Below, piece by piece: positions 1 through 5,079 of a stretch of DNA of 5,079 nt. Source of the stretch: Hyphomicrobiales bacterium (GTDB lineage: Bacteria; Pseudomonadota; Alphaproteobacteria; Rhizobiales; Xanthobacteraceae); contig PKXB01000162.1 of the NCBI GenBank assembly GCA_003133345.1, forward strand, positions 17,451 to 22,529. Reading direction: 5' to 3'. Every line of letters starts with the position of its first letter. The stretch's first letter is position 1. The notes beneath the pieces are model-generated. The model did not search any database, was not told the origin of the DNA, and saw only the letters and a list, made by a program, of their open reading frames with translations. The position numbers and the translations under genes were made by a program.

Positions 1-15
1 GAGGGCTCGGGAAAC

Positions 16-32
16 AGGCCAGGGGACTTGCA
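16..32 (+). promoter_or_regulatory. possible sigma54-like promoter upstream of aapJ (weak)
   Basis: The sequence AGGCCAG followed five bases later by TTGCA and a run of six T resembles the sigma54 consensus TGGCACG-N4-TTGCA. The -12 half (TTGCA at 28-32) is good. The -24 half lacks the leading T, and the GG-to-GC spacing is one base longer than the canonical spacing, which normally damages activity. If used, transcription would start near position 44, leaving a leader of about 80 bases before aapJ. Nitrogen (Ntr) control of aap is known in Rhizobium leguminosarum, which makes such a site plausible, but the match is imperfect. No good sigma70 -35/-10 pair was seen in 1-126, and the true promoter may lie left of the window. 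Confidence 0.2.
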
Positions 33-113
33 TTTTTTCGTGGCAGGGCCAGCGCCCGGCGATGATGGAAATGTTTGTCCGATCCGGGCGATTTCGTAAC
101 CGAATTTGCGTCT

Positions 114-119
114 AAGAGG
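114..119 (+). promoter_or_regulatory. Shine-Dalgarno of aapJ, decides the start codon
   Basis: AAGAGG lies seven bases upstream of the ATG at 127. This spacing favours ATG 127 over the in-frame TTG at 106, which would place the ribosome binding site inside the coding region and put seven extra residues in front of a normal signal peptide. Confidence 0.8.
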
Positions 120-126
120 TAGCGTC

Positions 127-1140
127 ATGAAACGTTTCGCCAGTATGCTCGCTCTTGGCCTCATCGTCGTCTTCGCGCAGAGCGCGTCCGCCCAGACCCT
201 GAAGGCGGTGAAAGATCGCGGCACCCTCAACTGCGGCGCTAACGGCACGCTGGCGGGCTTTGGCTTACCGGACGCGCAAGGCAAATGGACCGGCCTCGAC
301 GTCGACATCTGCCGGGCCGTCGCCGCGGCGATTTTCAACGATGCCAACAAGGTCAAGTTCGTGCCGCTGTCGGCGAAGGATCGCTTCACCGCGCTACAGT
401 CCGGCGAGGTCGACGTGCTGATGCGCAACACCACATGGACCTCGTCGCGTGATAGCTCGCTCGGCCTTACGTTTACCGGTGTCGACTACTACGACGGGCA
501 GGGCTTCATGGTGCGCAAGGCGCTCAAGGTCAACTCGGCGCTCGAGCTCGGCGATGCCTCGGTCTGCGTGCAGCAGGGCACCACGACCGAGCTCAATCTG
601 GCGGATTTCTTCCACGCCCATAACATGAAGTTGAAGACCGTGACTTTCGCGACCGCGAACGAAGCGGTGAAGGCCTATGACGCCGGCCGCTGCGATGCCT
701 ACACCACCGACGCCTCCGGCCTCTACGCCGAACGGCTGCGGCTCGCCAATGCGAACGATCACATCATCTTGCCCGAGATCATCTCCAAAGAGCCGCTCGG
801 CCCCGTCGTGCGCCAAGGCGACGACCAATGGTTTACAGCCGTAAAGTGGGTGCTGTTCGCGATGATCAACGCCGAAGAGTTGAACATCACGTCGAAGAAC
901 ATCGACGAAATGACGAAATCCACCAATCCGGACGTTAAACGTTTCGTCGGCACCGAAGGCAATTACGGCGAGCAACTGGGCCTGAGCAAGGACTGGGCGG
1001 TCCGCATCGTCAAGCTCGTCGGCAATTACGGCGAATCGTTCGAACGCAATGTCGGGCAGGACTCGCCGCTGAAAATCGACCGCGGTCTGAACAAATTGTG
1101 GAACAAAGGCGGCATCCAATACGCTCCGCCGGTCCGCTGA
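127..1140 (+). CDS. aapJ: AapJ, periplasmic general L-amino acid-binding protein of an ABC importer
   Basis: This is the substrate-binding subunit of the general L-amino acid permease; it binds a broad range of L-amino acids in the periplasm and hands them to AapQ-AapM. The 337-residue product has a Sec signal peptide: MKR, a hydrophobic core at about residues 7-18, and a likely cleavage after ASA at residue 22. The mature part is one family-3 solute-binding domain (SBP_bac_3). Family-typical motifs include DVDICRAVAAA (58-68), RNTTWTSSRD (100-109, with a probable ligand-contacting Arg108), TTDASGLYAER (193-203, with Asp195 a likely contact for the amino group) and the closing NKGGIQYAPPVR. 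Length is close to that of Rhizobium AapJ (about 341, from memory). Four cysteines (36, 62, 147, 189) could form two periplasmic disulfides (inference). The start at ATG 127 is supported by AAGAGG at 114-119. It is the first gene of aapJQMP, separated from aapQ by 95 bases that can form hairpins. No truncation or frameshift was seen. Confidence 0.95.
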   Translation: MKRFASMLALGLIVVFAQSASAQTLKAVKDRGTLNCGANGTLAGFGLPDAQGKWTGLDVDICRAVAAAIFNDANKVKFVPLSAKDRFTALQSGEVDVLMRNTTWTSSRDSSLGLTFTGVDYYDGQGFMVRKALKVNSALELGDASVCVQQGTTTELNLADFFHAHNMKLKTVTFATANEAVKAYDAGRCDAYTTDASGLYAERLRLANANDHIILPEIISKEPLGPVVRQGDDQWFTAVKWVLFAMINAEELNITSKNIDEMTKSTNPDVKRFVGTEGNYGEQLGLSKDWAVRIVKLVGNYGESFERNVGQDSPLKIDRGLNKLWNKGGIQYAPPVR

Positions 1141-1157
1141 CCGAACTTTGATGCCGC

Positions 1158-1214
1158 ATCGCCGCAGGCCGTGTGCGCCCCGGCGGTTCGGCGATAGACG
1201 CCGGCGCGGGCGTC
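1158..1214 (+). promoter_or_regulatory. tandem hairpins in the aapJ-aapQ intergenic region
   Basis: Two inverted repeats lie between aapJ and aapQ. The first has a 7-bp outer stem (ATCGCCG at 1158-1164 with CGGCGAT at 1189-1195) enclosing a 4-bp inner stem (GCCG 1168-1171 with CGGC 1181-1184). The second is a perfect 6-bp stem (GACGCC 1197-1202 with GGCGTC 1209-1214) with a six-base loop. Neither is followed by a U-run, so a classical intrinsic terminator is unlikely. In ABC importer operons, structures after the binding-protein gene commonly protect the upstream mRNA segment or attenuate readthrough, giving more binding protein than permease; that role is inferred here. In GC-rich DNA some such pairing arises by chance. 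Confidence 0.45.
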
Positions 1215-1225
1215 GCGTGGCCGAC

Positions 1226-1232
1226 GAGGGGG
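1226..1232 (+). promoter_or_regulatory. Shine-Dalgarno of aapQ
   Basis: GAGGGGG ends three bases before the ATG at 1236, with its GAGG part six bases upstream. It supports that ATG as the aapQ start. It lies beyond the second hairpin (ends 1214), so it would remain free in the folded RNA. Confidence 0.65.
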
Positions 1233-1235
1233 TAA

Positions 1236-2429
1236 ATGTCGATTGACCTTCCGACGGGGTCGCCCCCCGCGCGGGTTGCGTTCTACAACGACCCCAAGGC
1301 CCGCAGCATCGCCTATCAGGTTGCGCTTTGCGCGGTCATTGGATTTCTCGTCTACGCGGCCGCCCGCAACGCTATTGCCAATCTCGAGCGCGCGCACATC
1401 GCCTCCGGATTTGGCTTTTGGAACACCACCGCCGGCTTCGATATCAGCCAGGCTCTGATCCAATTCGATTCACAGACCTCGAGCTATGGCCGCGCTTTCT
1501 GGGTTGGGCTACTCAATACTCTGCTGGTGGCCAGTATCGGCATCGTTATTGCCACTATTCTCGGCTTCATCATCGGTATCGCGCGGCTGTCGAAGAACTG
1601 GCTGGTGGCCAAGGTGGCCGCCGGCTACGTCGAGACCATCCGCAATATCCCGCTGCTGCTGCAATTGCTGTTCTGGTACAACGCCGTGCTCAAGGCGCTG
1701 CCGGAGTTCCGGGAAAGTTTTGTCATCCCGGGTGGCATCTATCTCAACAATCGCGGCCTCTTCATTCCGCAGCCGATCTTCAAGGACGGCTTCGGCTGGG
1801 TGCTGATCGCGCTCGCCGCCGGCGTTATCGGCGCGATTGCCTTTTATGTCTGGGCGCGCAAGCGGCAGGAGCAAACCGGTCAGCAGGCGCCGGTTTTCTC
1901 AGTGGGCTTGGCGCTGGTGATCGGCCTGCCGCTGGTCGTGCTGGTGCTCGCCGGCTTCCCGCTGGCATTCGAATTTCCGGCCGCCGGACGTTTCAATATC
2001 AACGGCGGCATCGAGATCTTGCCGGAATTCGCCGCCTTGCTGTTCGGGCTCTCGATCTATACGGCGGCGTTTATTGCCGAAGTGGTGCGCGCCGGCATCT
2101 TGGCGGTGTCGCGCGGCCAGACCGAGGCGGCCTATTCGCTGGGGTTGCGGGCGCGCCCGACCTTGCGGCTGATCGTGGTCCCGCAGGCGATGCGCGTCAT
2201 CATCCCGCCGCTGACCAGCCAGTATCTCAACCTGACCAAGAACTCCACGCTGGCCGTGGCGATCGGCTATCCCGATCTGGTGCAGGTGTTCACCGGCACG
2301 GTGCTGAACCAGACCGGGCAGGCGGTCGAAGTCGTCGCCATCACCATGGCGGTCTACCTCACGATCAGCCTCGCGACCTCGCTGCTGATGAATATCTACA
2401 ACAGCCGCATCGCGCTGGTGGAAAGGTGA
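1236..2429 (+). CDS. aapQ: AapQ, inner-membrane permease of the general L-amino acid ABC importer
   Basis: AapQ is one of two membrane subunits that form the translocation path with AapM and couple to AapP. The 397-residue product matches the roughly 400 residues expected of Rhizobium AapQ (from memory). A short cytoplasmic N-terminus is followed by hydrophobic segments at about 25-47, 88-115, 137-153, 187-206, 220-243, 264-285 and 365-387. The binding-protein-dependent transport domain begins around residue 88, with the family motif YVETIRNIPLLLQL (131-144) near the second core helix. The cytoplasmic EAA loop that docks on the ATPase is clear: E297-A-A, then G303 and VVPQ at 314-317, followed by a typical PPLTSQYLNLTKNSTLA stretch. 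The long segment between about 150 and 260, absent from small permeases such as HisM, is normal in AapQ/BztB proteins. It starts at ATG 1236 behind GAGGGGG and ends ten bases before aapM, so the two are surely co-transcribed and probably translationally coupled. No anomalies were seen. Confidence 0.95.
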   Translation: MSIDLPTGSPPARVAFYNDPKARSIAYQVALCAVIGFLVYAAARNAIANLERAHIASGFGFWNTTAGFDISQALIQFDSQTSSYGRAFWVGLLNTLLVASIGIVIATILGFIIGIARLSKNWLVAKVAAGYVETIRNIPLLLQLLFWYNAVLKALPEFRESFVIPGGIYLNNRGLFIPQPIFKDGFGWVLIALAAGVIGAIAFYVWARKRQEQTGQQAPVFSVGLALVIGLPLVVLVLAGFPLAFEFPAAGRFNINGGIEILPEFAALLFGLSIYTAAFIAEVVRAGILAVSRGQTEAAYSLGLRARPTLRLIVVPQAMRVIIPPLTSQYLNLTKNSTLAVAIGYPDLVQVFTGTVLNQTGQAVEVVAITMAVYLTISLATSLLMNIYNSRIALVER

Positions 2430-2431
2430 GG
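2424..2431 (+). promoter_or_regulatory. Shine-Dalgarno of aapM overlapping the aapQ stop codon
   Basis: AGGTGAGG contains the last Arg codon and TGA stop of aapQ and lies eight bases before the aapM ATG at 2440. Ribosomes ending aapQ would sit on this site, which suggests translational coupling. An in-frame ATG two codons later (2446) is a possible alternative start, but the spacing favours 2440. Confidence 0.65.
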
Positions 2432-2439
2432 GCGGCGTC

Positions 2440-3606
2440 ATGACTATGTCCGAAGGCGACCTCGCCGTCACCGAAATCAAATTTGTGCGCGGCGCCACCA
2501 TCGCGGCGCGGCCGCCGCCGGCGGCGATGACCGGCGCGCTCGGCTGGCTGCGGGCGAATTTGCTGTCGAGCCCGTTCAACATCGCCTTGACGATCCTGAT
2601 CGCGCTGCTGTTGGCGTGGCTGATCCCCGAACTGGTCAAATTCCTGCTGATCGACGCGGTCTGGACCGGAGCCGACCGCGACGCCTGCCGCGAAGTCGTG
2701 CAGCATCGCGAGATCGGCGCCTGCTGGCCATTCGTCTGGGAACGGTGGTCCTATTTCGTCTACGGTTCCTACCCGATCCCGCAACGATGGCGCGTCGACG
2801 TCTTCTTCGCCATGCTGGCGATCGGCGTGGTCTGGCTGCTTTGGCTCGAAGCGCCGCGCCGCGACCTCGGCTCGGTCTATTTCTTCATCGTGCTGCCGAT
2901 CACTTCGTTTATCCTGCTGACCGGCTGGAGCGCCATCGGATTGCCGCCGGTCGATACCGCGCTGTGGGGCGGCATATTGGTGACGATCGTCGTCGCCTCG
3001 GTCGGCATCGTTTGCTCGCTGCCGATCGGCATTCTGCTGGCGCTCGGCCGGCGCTCGCGCATGCCGGCGGTGCGCCTGTTTTCGGTGGTCTTCATCGAAT
3101 TCGTTCGCGGCGTGCCGCTGGTGACGGTCTTGTTCATGGCGAGCGTGATGCTGCCGCTGTTCGTGCCCGAGGAATACTCGCCCGATAAATTGGTGCGTGC
3201 CCTGGTCGGCATCGCCTTGTTCGCGTCGGCCTATATGGCGGAGGTCGTGCGCGCCGGCTTGCAGGCGATCCCGAAAGGGCAATTCGAAGGCGCCATGGCG
3301 GTGGGCTTGGGCTATTGGCAGATGATACGGCTGATCATTCTGCCGCAGGCGCTCAAGATCACCATCCCCAATATCGTCAACACCTATATCGGTCTGTTTA
3401 AGGATACCACGCTGGTTTTCATCGTCGGGATTTTCGATTTTCTGCGCACGGTCGAGGTCGCCCGCATCGATCCGAAATGGGCGGCGCCGGTCACCAGCAC
3501 GACCGGCTATGCGGTGGCGGCGATCTTCTACTGGATCTTCTGCTACGCCATGTCCCGCTATGCCCGTGCGATGGAAGCCAGACTCGCGCAGGGCGACAAG
3601 AGGTGA
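2440..3606 (+). CDS. aapM: AapM, second inner-membrane permease of the general L-amino acid ABC importer
   Basis: AapM pairs with AapQ to form the membrane channel. The 388-residue product is close to the roughly 384 of Rhizobium AapM (from memory). Hydrophobic segments lie at about 46-70, 120-137, 145-164, 177-203, 213-241, 252-270 and 353-371. Before the transport domain is a polar segment characteristic of the AapM/BztC branch, around GACWPF (93-98) and [10 protein letters not shown] (111-120), probably periplasmic, with cysteines 83 and 95 that could pair (inference). The transport domain begins near residue 170; [13 protein letters not shown] (221-233) is the usual conserved stretch, and the EAA loop is seen as E283-G-A with G289 and LPQ at 301-303. 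The second EAA residue is Gly rather than Ala, common in this subfamily. The N-terminal 30 residues are Ala/Pro-rich and little conserved. The gene is ten bases from both neighbours, showing a tight operon. It is intact. Confidence 0.95.
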   Translation: MTMSEGDLAVTEIKFVRGATIAARPPPAAMTGALGWLRANLLSSPFNIALTILIALLLAWLIPELVKFLLIDAVWTGADRDACREVVQHREIGACWPFVWERWSYFVYGSYPIPQRWRVDVFFAMLAIGVVWLLWLEAPRRDLGSVYFFIVLPITSFILLTGWSAIGLPPVDTALWGGILVTIVVASVGIVCSLPIGILLALGRRSRMPAVRLFSVVFIEFVRGVPLVTVLFMASVMLPLFVPEEYSPDKLVRALVGIALFASAYMAEVVRAGLQAIPKGQFEGAMAVGLGYWQMIRLIILPQALKITIPNIVNTYIGLFKDTTLVFIVGIFDFLRTVEVARIDPKWAAPVTSTTGYAVAAIFYWIFCYAMSRYARAMEARLAQGDKR

Positions 3607-3608
3607 GG
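3601..3608 (+). promoter_or_regulatory. Shine-Dalgarno of aapP overlapping the aapM stop codon
   Basis: AGGTGAGG spans the last Arg codon and TGA of aapM and lies eight bases before ATG 3617. It fixes the aapP start. An in-frame ATG at 3509, inside aapM, would add 36 residues of non-family sequence and can be dismissed. The site matches the aapQ-aapM junction base for base. Confidence 0.7.
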
Positions 3609-3616
3609 TCGCTGTC

Positions 3617-4402
3617 ATGAGTGCCGCCGGAAATTCAGCGCTCCGCCTAAAGCCGAGCCAGCTCAATACGCCGGTGGCGGTGGAACTCGTCGGCGTGAAC
3701 AAGTGGTACGGCGATTTCCACGTGTTGCGCGACATCAATCTCAAGGTGATGGGCGGCGAACGCATCGTGATCTGCGGGCCGTCCGGTTCGGGCAAATCGA
3801 CCATGATCCGCTGCATCAACCGGCTCGAAGAGCATCAGCAGGGCAAGATTTTCGTCGACGACGTCGAGCTGACCAACGACCTCAAGAAGATCGACGAAGT
3901 GCGCCGCGAAGTCGGCATGGTGTTCCAGCACTTCAATCTGTTTCCGCACCTCACCGTGCTGGAGAACTGCGCGCTGGCGCCGATCTGGGTGCGCAAGACG
4001 CCGAAGCAGGACGCCGAGGACATCGCGATGCACTACCTCACCCGGGTCAAGATTCCCGAGCAGGCCGGCAAGTATCCCGGTCAGCTATCCGGCGGCCAGC
4101 AGCAGCGCGTGGCCATCGCGCGCGCGCTCTGCATGAATCCGAAAATCATGCTGTTCGACGAGCCGACCTCCGCGCTCGATCCGGAAATGGTCAAGGAGGT
4201 GCTCGACACCATGGTCGGTCTCGCCGAGGACGGCATGACCATGCTGGTGGTGAGCCACGAAATGGGTTTCGCCCGCCAGGTGGCGAACCGCATTGTGTTC
4301 ATGGACGATGGGCAGATCATCGAGGCCAACGTGCCGGAGGAATTCTTCAATCATCCGCAGCACGAGCGCACCAAGCTGTTCCTGAGCCAAATATTGCGTT
4401 AG
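3617..4402 (+). CDS. aapP: AapP, ATP-binding subunit of the general L-amino acid ABC importer
   Basis: AapP is the cytoplasmic ATPase that powers amino-acid uptake by dimerising under the AapQ-AapM channel. The 261-residue protein carries every catalytic element of a polar amino-acid-type ABC ATPase: Walker [10 protein letters not shown] (54-62), Q-loop Gln104 in [10 protein letters not shown], signature LSGGQ (157-161), Walker B IMLFDE (177-182, catalytic Glu182), D-loop SALD (185-188) and the switch His214 in VVSHEMGFA. An aromatic A-loop Tyr31 ([10 protein letters not shown]) precedes the fold. The first 20 or so residues are a loose extension before the domain, usual for AapP. It starts at ATG 3617, ten bases after aapM, behind AGGTGAGG. 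It is the last gene of the operon; the stop codon TAG is eight bases from a palindromic repeat that may end transcription. All key residues are present, so the transporter should be functional. Close relatives such as GlnQ and HisP differ mainly by context; the full J-Q-M-P set makes AapP the right name. Confidence 0.96.
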   Translation: MSAAGNSALRLKPSQLNTPVAVELVGVNKWYGDFHVLRDINLKVMGGERIVICGPSGSGKSTMIRCINRLEEHQQGKIFVDDVELTNDLKKIDEVRREVGMVFQHFNLFPHLTVLENCALAPIWVRKTPKQDAEDIAMHYLTRVKIPEQAGKYPGQLSGGQQQRVAIARALCMNPKIMLFDEPTSALDPEMVKEVLDTMVGLAEDGMTMLVVSHEMGFARQVANRIVFMDDGQIIEANVPEEFFNHPQHERTKLFLSQILR

Positions 4403-4410
4403 CGCGCGAA

Positions 4411-4457
4411 CGCGTGATACCGAAAAGTGGGAACCGGTTTTCGGAAAAGATCACGCG
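4411..4457. repeat. palindromic (REP-like) element between convergent genes, possible bidirectional terminator
   Basis: Two nested stems are visible. The outer stem is CGCGTGAT (4411-4418) with ATCACGCG (4450-4457), a perfect 8 bp. The inner stem is CCGAAAA (4420-4426) with TTTTCGG (4438-4444), a perfect 7 bp. The stems are separated by an asymmetric 1-versus-5 base internal loop, and the 11-base apical loop overlaps a perfect AACCGGTT palindrome at 4432-4439. The CCGAAAAGTGG...ACCGGTTTTCGG core recalls, from memory, a dispersed palindrome frequent in Bradyrhizobium-like Rhizobiales genomes; only one copy is in this window, so its repeat nature cannot be shown here. It sits between the 3' ends of aapP and the fusion gene, and its right arm holds the last Ala codon and stop of the latter. 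No U-run follows on either strand, so terminator function is inferred from position and structure. Confidence 0.7.
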
Positions 4458-5079
4458 CCAACAATAAGCGTGCCGCCGGCCCGTTTCCAGGCGTCGATGC
4501 CGCCCTCGACGTGCAGGGCGGCGATCAGGCCGACGTCCTGCGCGGCTTGCACCGCCATGGCCGAGCGCTCGCCGAAAGCGCAGTAGAACACGAGGCGCTT
4601 GTCGGCGGTGCGGGCGAGCTCGCGCAAGATGCCGCCAACGCCGATATTCTCTTGCAGGTCGCCATAAGGCGCGTGCAGCGCGCCCGGGATGCTGCCGTGC
4701 TTTTGGCGCTCGCTGGTTTCGCGCAAGTCGATGAAGGCGACGTCCGGCCGCCCGATCAGCGCCATCGCCTGCGCCGCATCGAGCGCCCAGCCGCAGCGCG
4801 CGATTTCCTGCTGCGCCAGGCCGATCTTCATGTTGGACGGCACCGCGACGTCCATCATCTTCGGGTTTGGCAGTTTCAGGTTGGCCATCAGCGCGACATA
4901 GTCGTCGATCGACTTGACCTGCAGGCGCGGATTGTAGCGCTTCTCCTCGCCGATGGTGGACACGGTGTCGCCTTTGTAGTCGTGCGCGGGAAACACCATG
5001 GTCGCGTCGGGCAGCCGCAGCAGCTTGCCGAACAGCGATTCATATTGGGCGCGCGCGTCGCCGTTCTGGAAATCGGTGC
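4451..5079 (-). CDS. persulfide dioxygenase (ETHE1-like MBL fold)-rhodanese fusion protein, 3' part only
   Basis: The gene runs leftward; its 5' end lies beyond position 5079, and 208 C-terminal residues are visible. The first part is the end of an ETHE1-like metallo-beta-lactamase domain: TDFQNGDA (fragment residues 1-8), PAHDYKG (30-36, His32) and NPRL (49-52), with Asp2 and His32 separated as in human ETHE1. The iron-binding HxHxDH and other ligands would be off-window. A rhodanese domain follows at about 96-206, with FIDLRE (115-120), SIPGALHAPY (129-138) and the active-site loop CAFGERS (166-172) carrying catalytic Cys166, so sulfur transfer should be intact. Such fusions oxidise glutathione persulfide to sulfite and pass sulfur between sulfite, thiosulfate and glutathione, in the cytoplasm, as part of sulfide detoxification (family knowledge). 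The ATG at 4999 is internal, since homology continues upstream of it. The stop codon lies inside the palindromic repeat. An alternative generic label is MBL-fold hydrolase; the reaction is inferred. Confidence 0.88.
   Translation of the reverse strand, partial: TDFQNGDARAQYESLFGKLLRLPDATMVFPAHDYKGDTVSTIGEEKRYNPRLQVKSIDDYVALMANLKLPNPKMMDVAVPSNMKIGLAQQEIARCGWALDAAQAMALIGRPDVAFIDLRETSERQKHGSIPGALHAPYGDLQENIGVGGILRELARTADKRLVFYCAFGERSAMAVQAAQDVGLIAALHVEGGIDAWKRAGGTLIVGA

Noticed and set aside
53..90. Inverted repeat CGCCCGG (53-59) and CCGGGCG (84-90) in the aapJ leader
   Set aside because: Seven GC-rich base pairs around a 24-base loop are likely to occur by chance here, and no operator or riboswitch family is recognisable.
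62..115. A 17-codon open frame in the aapJ leader whose TAA overlaps the aapJ Shine-Dalgarno, resembling a leader peptide
   Set aside because: The ATG at 62 has no ribosome binding site, the peptide shows no run of regulatory codons, and a short open frame is expected by chance in a GC-rich leader.
106..126. TTG start at 106 for aapJ, seven codons upstream of the chosen ATG
   Set aside because: It has no Shine-Dalgarno, would bury AAGAGG inside the gene, and adds residues before a signal peptide that already has a normal positively charged start.
394..1119. Minus-strand open frame of 241 codons opposite aapJ
   Set aside because: It is the antisense shadow of a well-conserved binding-protein gene, with no start signal and no recognisable domain.
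2365..3819. A long minus-strand open frame (484 codons) opposite aapM and the start of aapP
   Set aside because: Its product is a low-complexity string rich in Asp, Arg, Gln and His with no recognisable domain, the signature of an antisense frame kept open by high third-position GC; the plus-strand genes here are clearly real permease and ATPase genes.
4403..4450. Classical rho-independent terminator for aapP
   Set aside because: A strong hairpin exists but no U-run follows it on the plus strand (CCAACAATAAGCG after 4457), so it is recorded as a palindromic repeat with only possible terminator function.

Overview
This window looks like chromosomal DNA from a GC-rich alphaproteobacterium, probably of the order Rhizobiales (Hyphomicrobiales). 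Two things point that way: a complete aapJ-aapQ-aapM-aapP operon in its usual rhizobial order, and a 47-bp palindromic element whose core closely resembles, from memory, a repeat scattered through Bradyrhizobium-like genomes. The genus cannot be fixed from the sequence alone.

Layout. Positions 1-126 are a non-coding leader upstream of aapJ with no convincing sigma70 promoter; a partial sigma54-like site (16-32) is the only candidate seen. Positions 127-1140 encode AapJ, the periplasmic amino-acid binding protein. A 95-bp gap follows that can fold into two tandem hairpins (1158-1195 and 1197-1214). Then come AapQ (1236-2429) and AapM (2440-3606), the two membrane permeases, and AapP (3617-4402), the ATPase. 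The Q-M and M-P junctions are only 10 bp each and nearly identical in sequence, with the Shine-Dalgarno of the next gene overlapping the stop codon of the previous one. On the opposite strand, converging on aapP, lies the 3' part (4451-5079) of a persulfide-dioxygenase (ETHE1-like metallo-beta-lactamase fold) fused to a rhodanese domain; its 5' end is outside the window. Between the convergent ends sits the palindromic repeat (4411-4457), whose right arm supplies the stop codon of the fusion gene.

How the genes work together. AapJ captures L-amino acids in the periplasm and delivers them to the AapQ-AapM channel in the inner membrane; AapP hydrolyses ATP on the cytoplasmic side to drive import. 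The hairpins after aapJ could let the cell make more binding protein than membrane components from one transcript. The convergent gene belongs to sulfide/persulfide metabolism and has no evident functional link to the transporter.

The window is largely a conserved, ordinary region: no mobile element, CRISPR array, tRNA or rRNA was seen, all four aap genes appear intact, and no undescribed multi-gene system is visible. The points most worth a second look are the repeat that ends a gene and the post-aapJ hairpins.
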